Positions 11,929-22,900 of a stretch of DNA of 64,000 nt are shown one piece after another (position 1 is the first letter of the stretch; each line of letters starts with the position of its first letter). Source of the DNA: Symbiodinium natans (lineage: Eukaryota; Sar; Dinophyceae; Suessiales; Symbiodiniaceae); contig CAJNDS010002202.1 of NCBI GenBank assembly GCA_905221605.1, positions 7,501 to 71,500 on the forward strand. Direction: 5' to 3'. The notes below the pieces were generated by a model. That model did not search any database. It was not told where the DNA came from and saw only the letters and a program-made list of their open reading frames with translations. The position numbers were made by a program, and so were the translations under genes.

Positions 11929-12254
11929 ATAAGGGTAATGGTGTATTTGTTTGGGAAATGCCTAATTGGCTTTTCAGTGGATGCGAAGGGGCTTGCAGAG
12001 GCCAAAAAAGAAATCAATGCGGCCTGATACAGCCCACAAGACCCAAGCCTCTATTCTGACATGGCTTCAGGGTCTTTAGGGTCTTTCGGCTTGGGCTTAG
12101 GCTTTGTGGTGTTTGGGGCTTGGTAAACCCTAAACCACGTGTTTGGGGCTTGGTAAACCCTAAACCACAAACACTAAACCCTGAACTCCAAGACCTAAAC
12201 CCGAAACAATAAACCCCAAAACCTAAACCCTAAATAAACGCCAAACCCCAAACC

Positions 12255-12421
12255 CTAAACTGAAAAACAAAAACGGCAAGCGCGTTCTTTCGCTGCTTTG
12301 CCTAGAAGGGTCCAACGCGCGACTCCTGGGAGTTCTGACGCCGCTACTTTTGTGTTGTCAATGTGAGGCCCTCCCAAGCGCAGACGCGCGAGCTGCATAG
12401 CCCCGAATGTCTGAAGGCTTT
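12255..12421 (-). CDS. Candidate coding island, unknown protein
   Basis: On the minus strand 53 codons are open and end at a TAG contributed by the flanking telomere-like repeat. The peptide is mixed and protein-like (MQLARLRLGGPHIDNTKVAA and onwards). Other frames of the same island are partly open. No family was recognised. Confidence 0.35.
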
Positions 12422-12690
12422 TGAAGGTTTAGGGTTTAGAGTTTTGGGCTTAGGGGCTTAGGGGGTTTAGGGTAAGGGGGGGGGGGGGGGGGGGGGGCAG
12501 GTTTAGGGTTTAGGGCTTAGGGTTTTCGGGTTCGTGATGATTCGAGTGTTCGAGTATAGGGCTTGCAAGGAGCGAGTTTCTAGAGTCTTGCGGAGTTTGG
12601 GGGCCTCGGGAGTTGATGCTCAGGGCAACCAAGGGTTACCACCAAGCCCAAACCCTAAACCCTATACACCCTAAACCCCAGGTTTGGGTT

Positions 12691-12793
12691 CCTTACTTCT
12701 CCAATAGCCAAGGGGAAAAAAGGTTAAACTTTATTATTCCTACTAAATAAGGAAACCCAAAAAGTTTAAAGTTCAGCTGTTGGAGAAGTAAGG
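12691..12793. mobile_element. Family G inverted-repeat element, copy 2
   Basis: Ends CCTTACTTCTCCAATAGCC and, inverted, CAGCTGTTGGAGAAGTAAGG. Same body as copy 1 at 8,612-8,715. A further block, ATCCCAAAAAGTGTAAAGTG, follows here (about 12,811-12,840) and also occurs at 6,553-6,580, so two element types may be nested. Confidence 0.85.
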
Positions 12794-13297
12794 TTCTATA
12801 GGGGAGTAGAGTATCCCAAAAAGTGTAAAGTGTACTCTCTCAGCTAGGAAGGCGTTTAGGATACCCTAAATCCTAAATCCTGCACCAGCCATTCGCCGAA
12901 ACGTCGGCCTCGGCCGACAACAGCCTCACATTGACAGCCAGCCCTGACCTCAACTTCCACTGCGCAAAGCTTAGGGTGTAGGGTTTAGGGTTTAGGGTTT
13001 AGGGTTGAACAGTCCTTACTATTACGGACTGTTAGTAGAAGGGGGAACATCGCAAGTGTTGAGCCTTAACCCCCTAAAAACCCCTAAGTCCCTAAACCCC
13101 CTAAGTCCCTAAACCTTCAATTCCCCAAACTAGATCCCCAAAAGTCCCACAAGATCCGAAATCTCCAAAAACCCCCCAAGCCCCAAATGCTAAGCCTGAA
13201 GAATGCAGTTGCACGCCTAAACCCTAAACCCTAAACCCTAAACCCTAAACCCTGAACCCTGAACCCTGAACCCTAAACCCTAAACCCTAAACCCGAC

Positions 13298-13412
13298 CCC
13301 GGAATCTCTAAGGTTTCGGCATGTTTCGGCATTGCAGGGTTTCCCTGAACTTTGGTGGCAGGGGGGACTGCCGATCGACTTCCCAAACCCTTGGCGCAGT
13401 GGAAGTACAGGC
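13298..13412 (-). CDS. Candidate exon, unknown protein
   Basis: A 115-nt minus-strand segment sits between AATTTCAG and GTCGGG, good acceptor and donor contexts. It is open for 38 codons (LYFHCAKGLGSRSAVPPATK and onwards). No family was recognised. It is one of the better islands in the first 16 kb, but not proven. Confidence 0.38.
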
Positions 13413-16095
13413 CTGAAATTTAGGCTTTGGGCTTTAGGGTTTAGGGTTTTTGAAGTAAACCTTAAAACCCTACATCCCAAACAGTAAACCTCAGAAGAAT
13501 GGACCTTATGCCTCAGAACCCCACTCCCTAAACCCTCAGCCCTAAGCCCTAAACCTCAGGACCTTAAACCCCCAAACCTGCAAACAAAAACCCTAAACCC
13601 TAAACCCTAAACCCTAAACCCTAAACCCTAAACCCTAAACCCCAAAAGCACGAGCAAGAATGCAGTTGCATTCACATCCACACAGAGGAGCCCCCAAGCT
13701 TTTCACCAGGGACCGGCAGGACTTCAGGTGTGCCGTGCTTGAGGGTTTGCGGGGTTGGGGTTTAGGGTTCAGGGTTTAGGGCTTGGGGTCTTTTATATAG
13801 GGTTTAGGGTTTAGAGTTTAGGGTCCAGGGCTTGGGGTCTTTTATATAGGGTTTGGGGTTTAGAGTTTAGGGTCTAGGGCTTGGGGTCTAGGGCTTAGGG
13901 TTTTATATAGGGTTTAGGGTTTAGAGTTTAGGGTCTAGGGCTTGGGGTCTAGGGCTTAGGTTTTTATAAAGGGTTTAGGGTTTAGAGTTTAGGTTTTGGG
14001 CTTGGGGTTGTGGGTTTAGAGTTTATGGTTTAGGGCTTAGGGTTTAGGGCTCTTTAGGATTGGGTCCTGATATATCAAGCCCAACCTCAAACACCGACCC
14101 GATACCGTGAACCGACATCACCTTTAGCTCTCCTGCGGAGAGAGGAGGGTTTAGGTTTTAGGGCTTAGGGTTAAGGGTTTAGAGCCCTAAACCCTAACTC
14201 CGATTCCTAAACCCTGAAGCCCACGCTGAAAAAAAAACCTAAACTCTGCATCCTAGCCGTCCCCCTTTTGGATCGCTCGGGATTCCTCGAGAGTCCTACG
14301 TGGGACAGCGGCGGGGCCCATCTCCTCCAAACCAAGCTCCTGCCTAGTATAAGGTTTAGAGTTTCAGGCGCACGGCATTTTAGGGTTTCAGGGTTTAAGG
14401 TTGAGGGTTTAGGGTTTAGGGTGGTGTTTAGGGTTTCAGGCGCAGGGTAGTTTAGGCTTTCAGGGTGGGTTGTAGGGCTTCGGTTCAGTGTTGAGGGAAA
14501 ATTAAGACTTCAAAGCTTCAGAGCTTATAGGAAATAGGCGCTAAGCCCCGAGCCCCAAGCCCCGAGCCCCGAGCCCCAAGCCCCAAACCCTAAACACCAC
14601 CCTATACCCTAAATCACTTGCTTCTGGGCTTCATTGGCTACGAAACTCCAGGGTCCCCCCGCTTCGGGATTGGAGGCTTTCGGGTTTAGGGTCTCTAGCC
14701 TAAAGCCCTGAAACCTAAAACCGCAACAACAACCCCCGAAACCCTGAAACCCTATACCCCCTAAAGCCCCAAAACCCTACACTGTTGTAGGAGGCCCAAA
14801 AACACCTTGAAACCCAAAACTTCCTAAGGCTCTGAACCCCCCAATGCCCTAAACCCTAAACCCAAAAAAAACCGAACCCCAAAGCCCCAAAGCCCTAAAC
14901 CCCAAACCCCGAAGCCCAAACCCTTAACGCTGAGCTCTAAACCCTAACCACTAACCCTAAACCCGAAACCCATAACCTCGAGGACTTGCGGTGTTTGGCG
15001 CGAGGTCGGAGTTCCAGGAACACCCCCTCAACATCCCTAAGCCTTGAATTCAGCATTCAGGACATAACCCTAAACCCTAAACCCCGAACCCTAAACCCTA
15101 AATCCTAAACCCTGAACCCTGAACCCCGAACCCTAAACCCTAAATCCTAAACCCCGAAGCCCAAACCCTAAACCCCAAGCCATTCCATAAGAGGGCTGTA
15201 CAAGGGAAGGAGTTCTCAGCCGTAAAGCCCCATTTCATGTGCGTCTAGACAGAACTCAGACCTAAACGGTTTAGGGTTTAAGGTTTAGGGCTTGGGGTTT
15301 AGGAGTTATGGTTTGGGTCTTCCACCCAGAAACCCTGCAAACCAGAGAAACCCAAGCCCCAACACCCTACAAAGCCTCAGCTGCACCCTAAAGCCTAACC
15401 CGTTATCCCCGTAAACCTTCAACATTACACCTCCCTAAACCCGAAACCCTAAACCCTCAACCTTAACCCTGAACCCTGAACCCCATCCGCCGAAAACCTG
15501 AATCTACACCAAGCGTTTGCCCGGCAAATTCGGCCACGAATTCGGCTGAGCTCACTGTGACAGTGCATCGGAGGCTTCCACCTGAGGGGCACTGAGGGGC
15601 ACTGAGGGGTGTCGCCAAATGGTAAGGGTCTAGGGTTTAGGGTTTGGGGTTTAGGGCTGGGGTAAGGGTGAGTGTTTGAGGAGTTTATGGTTTCGGGTTT
15701 CGGGTCTAATGAGAAAACCCTTAAACTGGGGCGGGCGTGAGGGCCCTGACAAACATGTCAATGTCTGTGGGTCAGTAAGGCTCTCTAGGGCTTAGGTCCT
15801 AAACCCTGAAATTCAAGACTTCTTCCTCATCATCCGCAGTAAAAAGGTGCTCCAGGGGGGGCGCAGGAGGGTGTCAGGCATCAGGGTGTTGGGCTTGTGT
15901 TCTTGTTGACGCTCGGGCTTTCTGAGGTTAGGATTTAGGGCTTTTGAGGCTTCTCTAAACCCCAAACGTTACACCCTAACCCCGTGAAGACTTACCTGGT
16001 CAAATTACTCAGCCAAGGAGGCTTCCGGAGTAGTGGGCTATTTCAACATACGTATGGCGGGGGGTCGAATATGTCTGTCTCCTAATTTCACTTAC
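13413..16095. other. Degenerate arrays and islands, no recognised gene
   Basis: Variant telomere-like units (including a run of TTTAGAGTTTAGGGTC about 13,790-13,960) alternate with islands. Minus-strand islands at about 14,055-14,134 (after CTCTCTCCGCAG), 14,622-14,690 and 15,817-15,933 are open for 20-37 codons. I see no family match. Confidence 0.5.
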
Positions 16096-16204
16096 ACGTA
16101 GTTGGCAATTACTTGAGACAGGCTCGGAAGTGGACCAGTGCCAATCATTAATCTCTGGACGCGGTGCAGCAGCGACAAGCCGAACCGAGGGGGCTGGGAA
16201 AACT
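16096..16204 (-). CDS. Candidate exon with consensus splice sites
   Basis: On the minus strand a long pyrimidine-rich stretch ends in AAGCAG just before 16,204, and after 16,096 the sequence is GTAAGTG, a perfect donor. The 109-nt segment is open in a frame giving a hydrophobic-basic peptide (GLSLLHRVQRLMIGTGPLPS and onwards). The same frame stays open upstream to about 16,395 through a GC-rich stretch. No family was recognised. Confidence 0.45.
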
Positions 16205-16555
16205 CTGCTTGTATGAGAGATTTGGCAGAGAAGCAAGGGGGTTGGGGGGGACTGTGCCGGCACCCCCAGCACCTCTGCCCCAAGCGCTGTCGGCGTCGGT
16301 CCACGTGGCCGCCCGCGTGGATTGTGTCGCGTACGAAGCTGCACGTGCGCGTCTTTGCTTTGCGCCGTGCCCGTCTTCGGCTCTGGCACGTTGGGCCTTA
16401 GGGTTTAGGGTTTAGGGTTTAGGGTTTGGGGTTTAGGGTTTAGGGTTTAGGGTTTAGGAAGTTTGGGTTTCCAGTTTTAGGGGCTCAAAGGGGCCAGGGG
16501 CAGAAGCAGGTTGGGGTGCAAGGCCTGGAGAACTCCGACAAGCTTTGAAACTGTA

Positions 16556-16990
16556 TGCCCTAAACCCTAAACCCTAAACCCTAAACCCTAAACCCTAAAC
16601 CCTAAACCCTAAACCCTAAACCCTAAACCCTAAACCCTAAACGGTCAGTGCCCAGTACCCTAAACCCTAAACCCTAAGCCCTTTCATGACGAACCCGACA
16701 CACCCCAAAACCAGCTTAGTTTAGGTTCCTTAACAACCCAGGATTTGGGGTCTGGGTTGTCGGGTTTAAGGTCTAGGGTTTAGGATTTCGGGGCTCTCGG
16801 TGTGGAATGATGGAATTAAGTGACTTATATCCCCCTATATGAGCCCTTTCACGGATGGCAGAAGCTACTGAATTTCGTGATTCCACCCAAAACCCTAAAC
16901 CCTAAACCCTAAACCCTAAACCCTAAACCCTAAACCCTAAACCCTAAACCCTAAACCCTAAACCCTAAACCCTAAACCCTAAACCCTAAC
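16556..16990. repeat. Two CCCTAAA arrays
   Basis: Perfect CCCTAAA runs at 16,556-16,642 and 16,889-16,990 flank an island (16,730-16,888) without a recognised gene. Confidence 0.95.
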
Positions 16991-17079
16991 CTGTGGGTTT
17001 GGGGCCCATCGATCGCCTTGCCCGGCTGAACGTGGTGCCGCGCGAAGAAGCCGAGGAGCTCACTGTGGGCCTCGAAAGG

Positions 17080-17600
17080 TTTAGGGTTTAGGGTTTAGGG
17101 TTTAAGGTTTAGGGTTTAGGGTTTAAGGTTTAGGGTTTAGGGCTTACTAGGGCTTTGGGTTTAGGGTTTAGGATGGTTTAAGGTTTAGGGCTCATAGGGT
17201 TTAGGGCTTAGGGTTTCGGGCTCAGGGTTTGGGGTTTAGGGTGGTTTAGGGTTTAGGGTGGTTTAGGGTGGTTTAGGGTGGTTTAGGGTGGTTTAGGGTG
17301 GTTTAGGGTGGTTTAGGGTTTAGGGGTTAGCGTGGTTAGGGTGTAGGGTTTAGGGTGGCTTAGGGTTTAAGGGTTTAGGGTGGTTTAGGATTTCGGGTTT
17401 AGGGTTGGGGCTTAGGGTGGTTTACTCTCTTTTCTTTGTTGGGGGGGCGGGGGTTCGGCTTAGGGTTTTTGGTTTAGGGTGGTTTAGGGCTTTATGGTTT
17501 AGGGCGTAGGCTGGTTTGGGGTGTGTAGGGTTTAGGATGGTTTAGGGTTTAGGAATGGTTCAGGATGGTTGAGGGTTTAAGATGGTTTAGGGTTTAGTTT
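17080..17600 (+). repeat. Degenerate GGTTTAGGGT array
   Basis: TTTAGGG units interleaved with GG give the 10-mer GGTTTAGGGT repeated from about 17,225 to 17,330. Units then decay to 17,600. A similar decayed array at 18,480-19,010 precedes the second copy of the local duplication. Confidence 0.85.
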
Positions 17601-18413
17601 AGGGTCTACAGAACACGATCATTCAGGGTTTTGAAAGTGGCGGTTAGGGGAAGAGTCGTATCGCGCGAGCAATCCCAGTCGGTCTGCAAGCGCGGCCTGG
17701 TATCTTCTTAAAACTCTGGAATGCAACCAACTTCGGCGATACGCCTCTGGACAATCGACACATATCCCCGATGAAGTCTTCATCTTCAAACGTCGCGTCG
17801 CGTATGGGGTTGTGCACGAAGAGGCGCTTGTCAGCCCTCACCTTCAAATCGTGCACCATGTGGCGCAGATAGTGCATTTTCGGCACAATGTTGAACAGGA
17901 GTCGGTTCTCCTGCACGCAAAGCTCGGCCAGCTTCCCATAACTACGAAGGAAGCGATGCCTTAGTCGAGATGCCATGAGTGCTGCCTGGGACGACACGAA
18001 TGCACCCTCGGAGGCCACGCATGAACTCGTGCATTGCTTTGCAGCCTGCCAACATGCACTTGAAGGGCCTCTCGTTAGGGTTTAGGGTTTAGGGTTTAGG
18101 GTTTAGGGTTTAGGGTTTAGGGTTTAGGGTTTAGGGTTTAGGGTTTGGGGATCCACAACGTGCTCTGTCGGAGCCCCATCGGGATGAAGGGAAGGAATGA
18201 AGCTAATAACCCTAAACCCTAAACCCTAAACCCTAAACCCTAAACCCTAAGCCTTGAGGGGCGAGGGACTTGGCCAAGGCTGAACCCTGGACCCTGCAAA
18301 AACCCCAGAGTGGCCCCAGGGCCTAGGAATAACAACGGTGCCCTTCTAAAGGGTTTGAGAGGGGAACCTAAACCCGAGTAAAAGGAATTAGGGCCTACTC
18401 TGGGCCCTAGTAA
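17601..18413. repeat. Segmental duplication, long copy
   Basis: Shares GGGTCTACAGAAC, ATCATTCAGGG, GGGATGAAGGGAA, TTGAGGGGCGAGGGACTTGG, CTGGACCCTGCAA and GAGAGGGGAACCTAAAC with 19,018-19,480, in the same order. It also contains about 520 bp that the second copy lacks: the open frame at 17,644-18,018 plus a TTTAGGG array at 18,075-18,147. Confidence 0.8.
17644..18018 (-). CDS. Fragment of a multicopy dinoflagellate-type protein
   Basis: A 124-codon minus-strand frame, the longest non-repetitive one in the window. Its core has RLRHRFLRSYGKLAELC, then LFNIVPKMHYLRHMVHDL, then NPIRDATFEDEDFIGDMC. From memory this resembles a family of uncharacterised proteins present in many copies in dinoflagellate genomes, with a P-K-x-H-x-L-x-H block and a D-E-D-F-x-G block. 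I cannot name its function. The ends are not real termini: the stop comes from the flank, so this is an exon or a gene fragment. It is present in one duplicated segment and absent from the other, which suggests a mobile or inserted copy. Confidence 0.6.
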   Translation of the reverse strand: MASEGAFVSSQAALMASRLRHRFLRSYGKLAELCVQENRLLFNIVPKMHYLRHMVHDLKVRADKRLFVHNPIRDATFEDEDFIGDMCRLSRGVSPKLVAFQSFKKIPGRACRPTGIARAIRLFP

Positions 18414-19017
18414 CCCTAAACCCTAAACCCCAAACCCTCAACCCTGAAAAAAGCAAGGCTCTGGTTGCAGACGCTCGTGGGTGGTTTACGGTTTAGGGCG
18501 GGCCTAAGAGGGTTTAGGGTTCAGGGTTCCGGGCTGATAGGGTTTAGGGTTTAGAGTTTAAAGGTTTAGAGTTCCGGGTTCCGGGTTTAGGAATGTGGGC
18601 TTAGGGCGTATTGGGTTTAGGGTTTAGGGTTTAGGGTTTAGCATGGTTTAGGGTTTTGGGTTCAGGGTTCAGGGCTTAGGGTTTAGGGCTTATTGGGTTC
18701 AGGGTTTAGGGTTCTTGGGCTTAGGGCTTCGGGTTTAGGGCTTATAGGATTTTGGGTTTATGGCTTATAGGGTTTAGGGTTTTATGGCTCAGGGTTTAGG
18801 ATGGTTTAGGGTTTAGGGCTTAGGGTTTAGGATGGTTTTGGGTTTAGGGCTTAGGGTTTGGGGTGGTTTATGGTTTAGGGTTTAGGGTGGTTTCTGGTTG
18901 CGATGTTAACGGTTCAGGGCCTAGGATGGTTTAGGATGTGGTTTAGGATGGCTGAGGGTTTAGGGTTTAGGGTTTAGGGTTTAGGGTTTAGGGTTTAGAA
19001 CGGTTCAGGGGTATGAT

Positions 19018-19480
19018 TTAGGGTCTACAGAACGCAATAATTCAGGGCTTGAAGTCGTGGTTAGTGGCAGAGTATGGGGATGAAGGGAATGCATGAAGTG
19101 AATACTTACTAAACCCTAAACCCTAAACCCTAAATCCTAAATCCTAAACCCTAGACCCTGACCCTAAACCCTAGACCCTAGACCCTAGACCCTAGACCCT
19201 AGACCCTAGACCCTAGACCCTAAACCCTAAACCCTAAACCCAAAACCCAAAACCCAAAACCCTAAACCCTAAACCCTAAACCCTAAACCGCAACTCTACT
19301 TTGAGGGGCGAGGGACTTGGCCCAGGCTAAATCCTGGACCCTGCAAGAAAAACAAGAGCAACCGAGGGGTTTGGGGTATAGGGTTGAGGGTCTAGGGTTT
19401 AGGATTTAGGGTTTCTAAAGAGGCTGAGAGGGGAACCTAAACCCCCCAAAAAGGGAATAAGGGCCCACTGTGGTTCCAGA
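19018..19480. repeat. Segmental duplication, short copy
   Basis: Same order of blocks as 17,601-18,413, but the join AGAGTATGGGGATGAAGGG skips the coding fragment and the array. It also carries a CCCTAGA/CCCTAAA array (about 19,110-19,280) that differs from the array at the same place in the long copy. Confidence 0.8.
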
Positions 19481-19729
19481 CCCTCATTGGTGCTCGATTT
19501 CTGCTCCAACAAATATCCCAAACAACTGCCGCCAAGCACATCTCACCCTACACCGTGCACCCTCAACCCTCAACCCTCAACCCTAAACCCTAAACCCTAA
19601 ACCCTAAACCCTAGGGTTTAGGGTTGCAAGGCTTCCGAGCCTCCTGAAAGGCCGCCGGCGAAGCTGACTCGCCTTGGCAGGAGAGAACCAAGGCTTCCCT
19701 TCCCGGCCCCGCCGTGCGCTTCAAAGAAA

Positions 19730-19852
19730 GGTTTAGGGTTTAGGGTTTAGGATTTAGGGTTTAGGGTTTAGGGTTTAGGGTTTAGGGTTTAGGGTTTAGG
19801 GTTTAGGGTTTAGGGTTTAGGGTTTAGGGTTTAGGGTTTAGGGTTTAGGGCT
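19730..19852 (+). repeat. TTTAGGG array
   Basis: About 17 TTTAGGG units. The island before it (19,620-19,730) is GC-rich and open on both strands. It ends AAAG|GTTTAG on the plus strand. No family was recognised. Confidence 0.95.
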
Positions 19853-19981
19853 TGAAACCCTAAATCCTAAACCCTAAACCCTAAACCCTAATATGACTAC
19901 GTCATCCCCAATTTGGGGAGAGTCCATGGGCTAAAAGAGACCAGTTTAGGAAGTTTAGGGATTGAGCTTGAGGAATCTAAC

Positions 19982-20065
19982 TTGGGATGTTCCCCCTTCT
20001 ACTAACAATTATGCTAGGTACTACAATCCCTCTAAAGGACTGTAAGTATGAGGGGGAACATCTCC
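19982..20065. mobile_element. Family A element
   Basis: TTGGGATGTTCCCCCTTCTA at the left and GAGGGGGAACATCTCC at the right are inverted repeats. The 84-bp copy has a short body. Confidence 0.8.
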
Positions 20066-20262
20066 AGATCTCACCTGAAATTGCTCCACTCCTCATCTGG
20101 CCCCCTCAACCCCACACCCTAAACCCTAAACCTAAACCCCAAACCCCAAACCCTAAACCCTAAACCCTAAACCCTAAACCCCGCACCCTGAACCATGAAT
20201 CCGGAGCCCTGGGGGCCAAAGCTTGCACCTTGAGAAGCTCAGAGAATTCACGAAAGGCGTGG

Positions 20263-20353
20263 GTTTAGGGTTTAGGGTTTAGGGTTTAGGGTTTAGGGTT
20301 TAGGGTTTAGGGTTTAGGGTTTAGGGTTTAGGGTTTAGGGTTTAGGGTTTAGG
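20263..20353 (+). repeat. TTTAGGG array
   Basis: Thirteen perfect TTTAGGG units, then a switch to CCCTAAA after AGCC. The head-to-head arrangement is common in this window. Confidence 0.95.
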
Positions 20354-20488
20354 AGCCCTAAACCCTAAACCCTAAACCCTGAACCCTGAACCCTGGAGCC
20401 ACACCTTGTGGCCTCAGGGTACTAGATCCTTCTCAAGGGCTTGGCTTACGATTGCAAATTGAGGATGGAGCTTAGGGGCGGTAAAGGT

Positions 20489-20560
20489 TGAGATGTTGCC
20501 CCTTATCCTAACAGTCCTTAATCGGGATTATCATAGAGGGTACATAATCCCTATCCGCCG
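20489..20560. mobile_element. Family A, 3'-truncated
   Basis: GAGATGTTGCCCCTTATCCT and AACAGTCCTTAATCGGGATT match the left half. The right inverted repeat is missing. Confidence 0.65.
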
Positions 20561-20815
20561 GCCATGCAGTCCTCGACTTTACCTTGCACTAGGGTTTAGG
20601 ATTTAGGGTTTAGGGTTTAGGGTTGCGGTTTAGGGTTTAGGGTTTGTTCATAGGGTGACCGGCATACAAGAAAGGGTTTAGGTTGAGGGTTTTGGTATTT
20701 CCTAGACGTTGAAACCCTGCCTCAACCCTGAACCCACCAGAAGAGTCCTTACAGCCCTAAACCCTAAAGCCTAAACCCTAAACCCTAAACCCTAAACCCT
20801 GAACCCACCAGAGGC

Positions 20816-20885
20816 TTAGATGCTGAGATCCGCACGTATCCATCGAGACAACTGCCCTTGGGAGTGACAGAGAGGAAGGTCAAAC
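20816..20885 (-). CDS. DDX11/CHL1-like helicase, terminal exon
   Basis: Encodes ...QLSRWIRADLSI followed by TAA at 20,816. In DDX11/CHL1 helicases the region after L-L-D-x-R-Y ends in a L-P-x-W-I-R block near the C-terminus, which QLSRWIRA fits. Two acceptors are possible: AATAG before 20,885 (70-nt exon, in phase with the exon at 22,104-22,166 if that exon uses a GA donor) or CCAAGGGCAG before 20,851 (36-nt exon). The AATAG choice leaves 17 residues between RYAQP and LSRW, more than in the relatives I know. The reverse strand is also open here. Confidence 0.55.
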
Positions 20886-21279
20886 CTATTATGTGAAGCT
20901 AAGGGTTTAGGGTTCGGGGTAAACGGTTTAGGACTTCAGGAAAATTTAGGGTTTTAGGGACTTGGGGGTCTGTAGTTCGTCTAGGGCTGAGGTCGTTTTG
21001 GAGTTTTGGGGTTGAGGGGGCGGAGGAATTACACTGCTCTCAGGCTCTCATCTTGCCGTTTGGCCGGGCTCACACAAGGGTGTGCTAACAGACCTCCGAA
21101 TTGAACCCCAAACCCTATACCCTAATGCCCAAGCCCGACAGCTTCAAGCCTCAAGCCTTGGACAATTCTGGGGCCGGTATTTCCAGTGGTTGATGTTTCG
21201 GTCACCCCATGACCCTAACCCAGGGCACGTGCTGTGGGAAGCTCTCCAAACAAGCCTGTACCTGCTTTAGTGTGCCGCC

Positions 21280-21600
21280 GCCCCCCTCTCCACCCCCAAC
21301 TCCCCCTCTCCCCGATTAGTCGTTGCTTTCTGTAAATGGTCCGCGGGGTTTATACGAGTTTTAATTGGGATTTGAAGTGAGTTTGAAAGGGACAACGTGG
21401 CCTGGCAACTATTTTTAAAGGCGCACGAACGAAATATTTTTACAACACCCGGCAGATTTGACTTAGTACAAGATCCCACCCGCGAACCCCCAAACAGTCA
21501 CAGTGTCCTGAATACCCCGGCAAAGTTGACTTTGAACGGGAGGCCCCAACCCGAAAACACCGGGTAGAGAAACCTTTACGGTTGAGTGTGCTTAGCCTCC
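21280..21600. other. Array-free unique stretch, no recognised gene
   Basis: About 320 bp almost without telomere-like units, richer in A+T than the surroundings. It contains a loosely repeated pair, ACACCCGGCAGATTTGACTT (about 21,445) and TACCCCGGCAAAGTTGACTT (about 21,515). It lies inside the last helicase intron. No function is evident. Confidence 0.4.
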
Positions 21601-21914
21601 CGATCAGAAGCGCGAAGAAGGCTCCCTAAGCCCTAAACCCTAAACCCTAAACTCTAAACCCTAAGCCCTAAACCCTAAACCTAGACCCAAGCCCTAAACC
21701 CGAAACCCGAAACCGCTGTTCACACAATCTGGAGAAGAAGTTTCCCTGTGCAATAGGAATTGTTGAAGACAACGACCTGAGAAGAGAAGCCCTAGGCTAC
21801 AACACAAGAAAGCGTTATCCTACAATTCAGGCCCTAAACCCCGAAAGCCTAACTGCAAAAACCCTTCAACCCTAGAGCCCCCCAAGCCCATAAAATCTTT
21901 GCAACGCTTAAAAA

Positions 21915-21995
21915 GATGTGGGGGTTTCCGATAATAGGGGTACCATCGGATTCGGTTCTATTTGGGGTATAAAAGGGGTTATCCCATTTTGGGAA
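21915..21995 (+). mobile_element. Family E element
   Basis: GTGGGGGTTTCCGATAATAG and GGGGTACC at the left, then a TATTTGGGGTATAAAAGGGG block, match the other family E copies. Confidence 0.65.
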
Positions 21996-22103
21996 ATACC
22001 TCATGTGGGGCCAAGCCCTCTACAGCTCATCTGAGCCCCAAACCCTAAACCCTAAACCCTAAACCCTAAACCCTAATTGAAGCCCCAAAAGCTTATCTGA
22101 GTC

Positions 22104-22166
22104 CCCCCTCCGGTGATGTCTGGTTGTGCATAGCGGTGGTCAAGCAGAAGCATCGCCGCCCAATCC
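22104..22166 (-). CDS. DDX11/CHL1-like helicase exon, LLLDHRYAQP block
   Basis: Encodes DWAAMLLLDHRYAQPDIT. In DDX11/CHL1 and XPD-type helicases the block after motif VI reads x-x-x-V-L-L-D-x-R-Y, and this matches it. The acceptor is TTGGAG before 22,166, and its first base completes the glycine codon split at the end of the previous exon (23,258-23,314), giving RHARRG-DWAAMLLLDHRYAQ in frame. No GT follows. The best-phased donor is a GA (before ACTCAG), so the 3' boundary is uncertain. The intervening intron (22,167-23,257) is full of arrays and repeats. Confidence 0.85.
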
Positions 22167-22639
22167 CTCCAAGAGTCAGAGGTCCCGGGGTTTAGGGTTT
22201 AGGGTTTAGGGTTTGGGGTTTAGGGTTTAGGGTTTAGGGTTTCGGGTTTAGGGCTATCGGGTTTAGGGTCTGCAGGGCTTAGAAGTCGCAAAAGGCAACT
22301 GGCCGGTGTTGAGTTGTGGGGGGCCGAGAGGCAACCACGCGCTGGTACAACTACCCGAACCCGAAAACCGAAACCCTAAACCCTAGGTTGCCCTAAACCC
22401 TAAACCCTAAACCCTAAATAAACCCTAAACCCTTAACCCTTAAACCCTAAACCGCCTAAACCCTAAACCCTAAACCCTAAACCCTAAACCCTAAACCCTA
22501 AACCCTAAACCCCATATGGTTATGGATAAAGGCCCTTGAAGCTGGCTCCTACAGCTCTTCTGTGCATCCGACAAAGATCAGAATCTCAAGGGAGTAAGAC
22601 TCGCACCCCCTTTAGGGTTTAGGGTTTAGGGTTTAGGGT

Positions 22640-22900
22640 TTAGGGTTTAGGGTTTAGGGCTGTAAGGTTGTAACCCTATGGTTTCCCCCAACAAGCACTT
22701 CAAACATGGCCCTTATACTCCAAAGTCCCCAAAGCACGGGTATCACCTTAAAGGCCCAAGGTAAAGCCCCTAGATGTTCCTCCCTCAGGAACCATGTACC
22801 TAGATAGTATCTATATACTTGGGCCTTAAAGGGGTTCCTATATAGCAGCTTTAGGGCCCAAGTATACTCTACTGAGAATCCTGAATTAAAGAATGGCCCT
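22640..22900. other. Intronic island with inverted repeats
   Basis: CAAGTATATAGATAC-type blocks and two copies of TTGGGCCTTAAAGG / CCTTAAAGGCCCAAG (about 22,748 and 22,820) face each other, a hairpin-like arrangement. It lies inside a helicase intron. Open frames here are probably fortuitous. Confidence 0.45.

Noticed and set aside
17005-17078. A plus-strand exon (PIDRLARLNVVPREEAEELT and onwards)
   Set aside because: The minus strand of the same island is equally protein-like (SELLGFFARHHVQPGKAIDG), and no homology decides between the two, so no gene was called.
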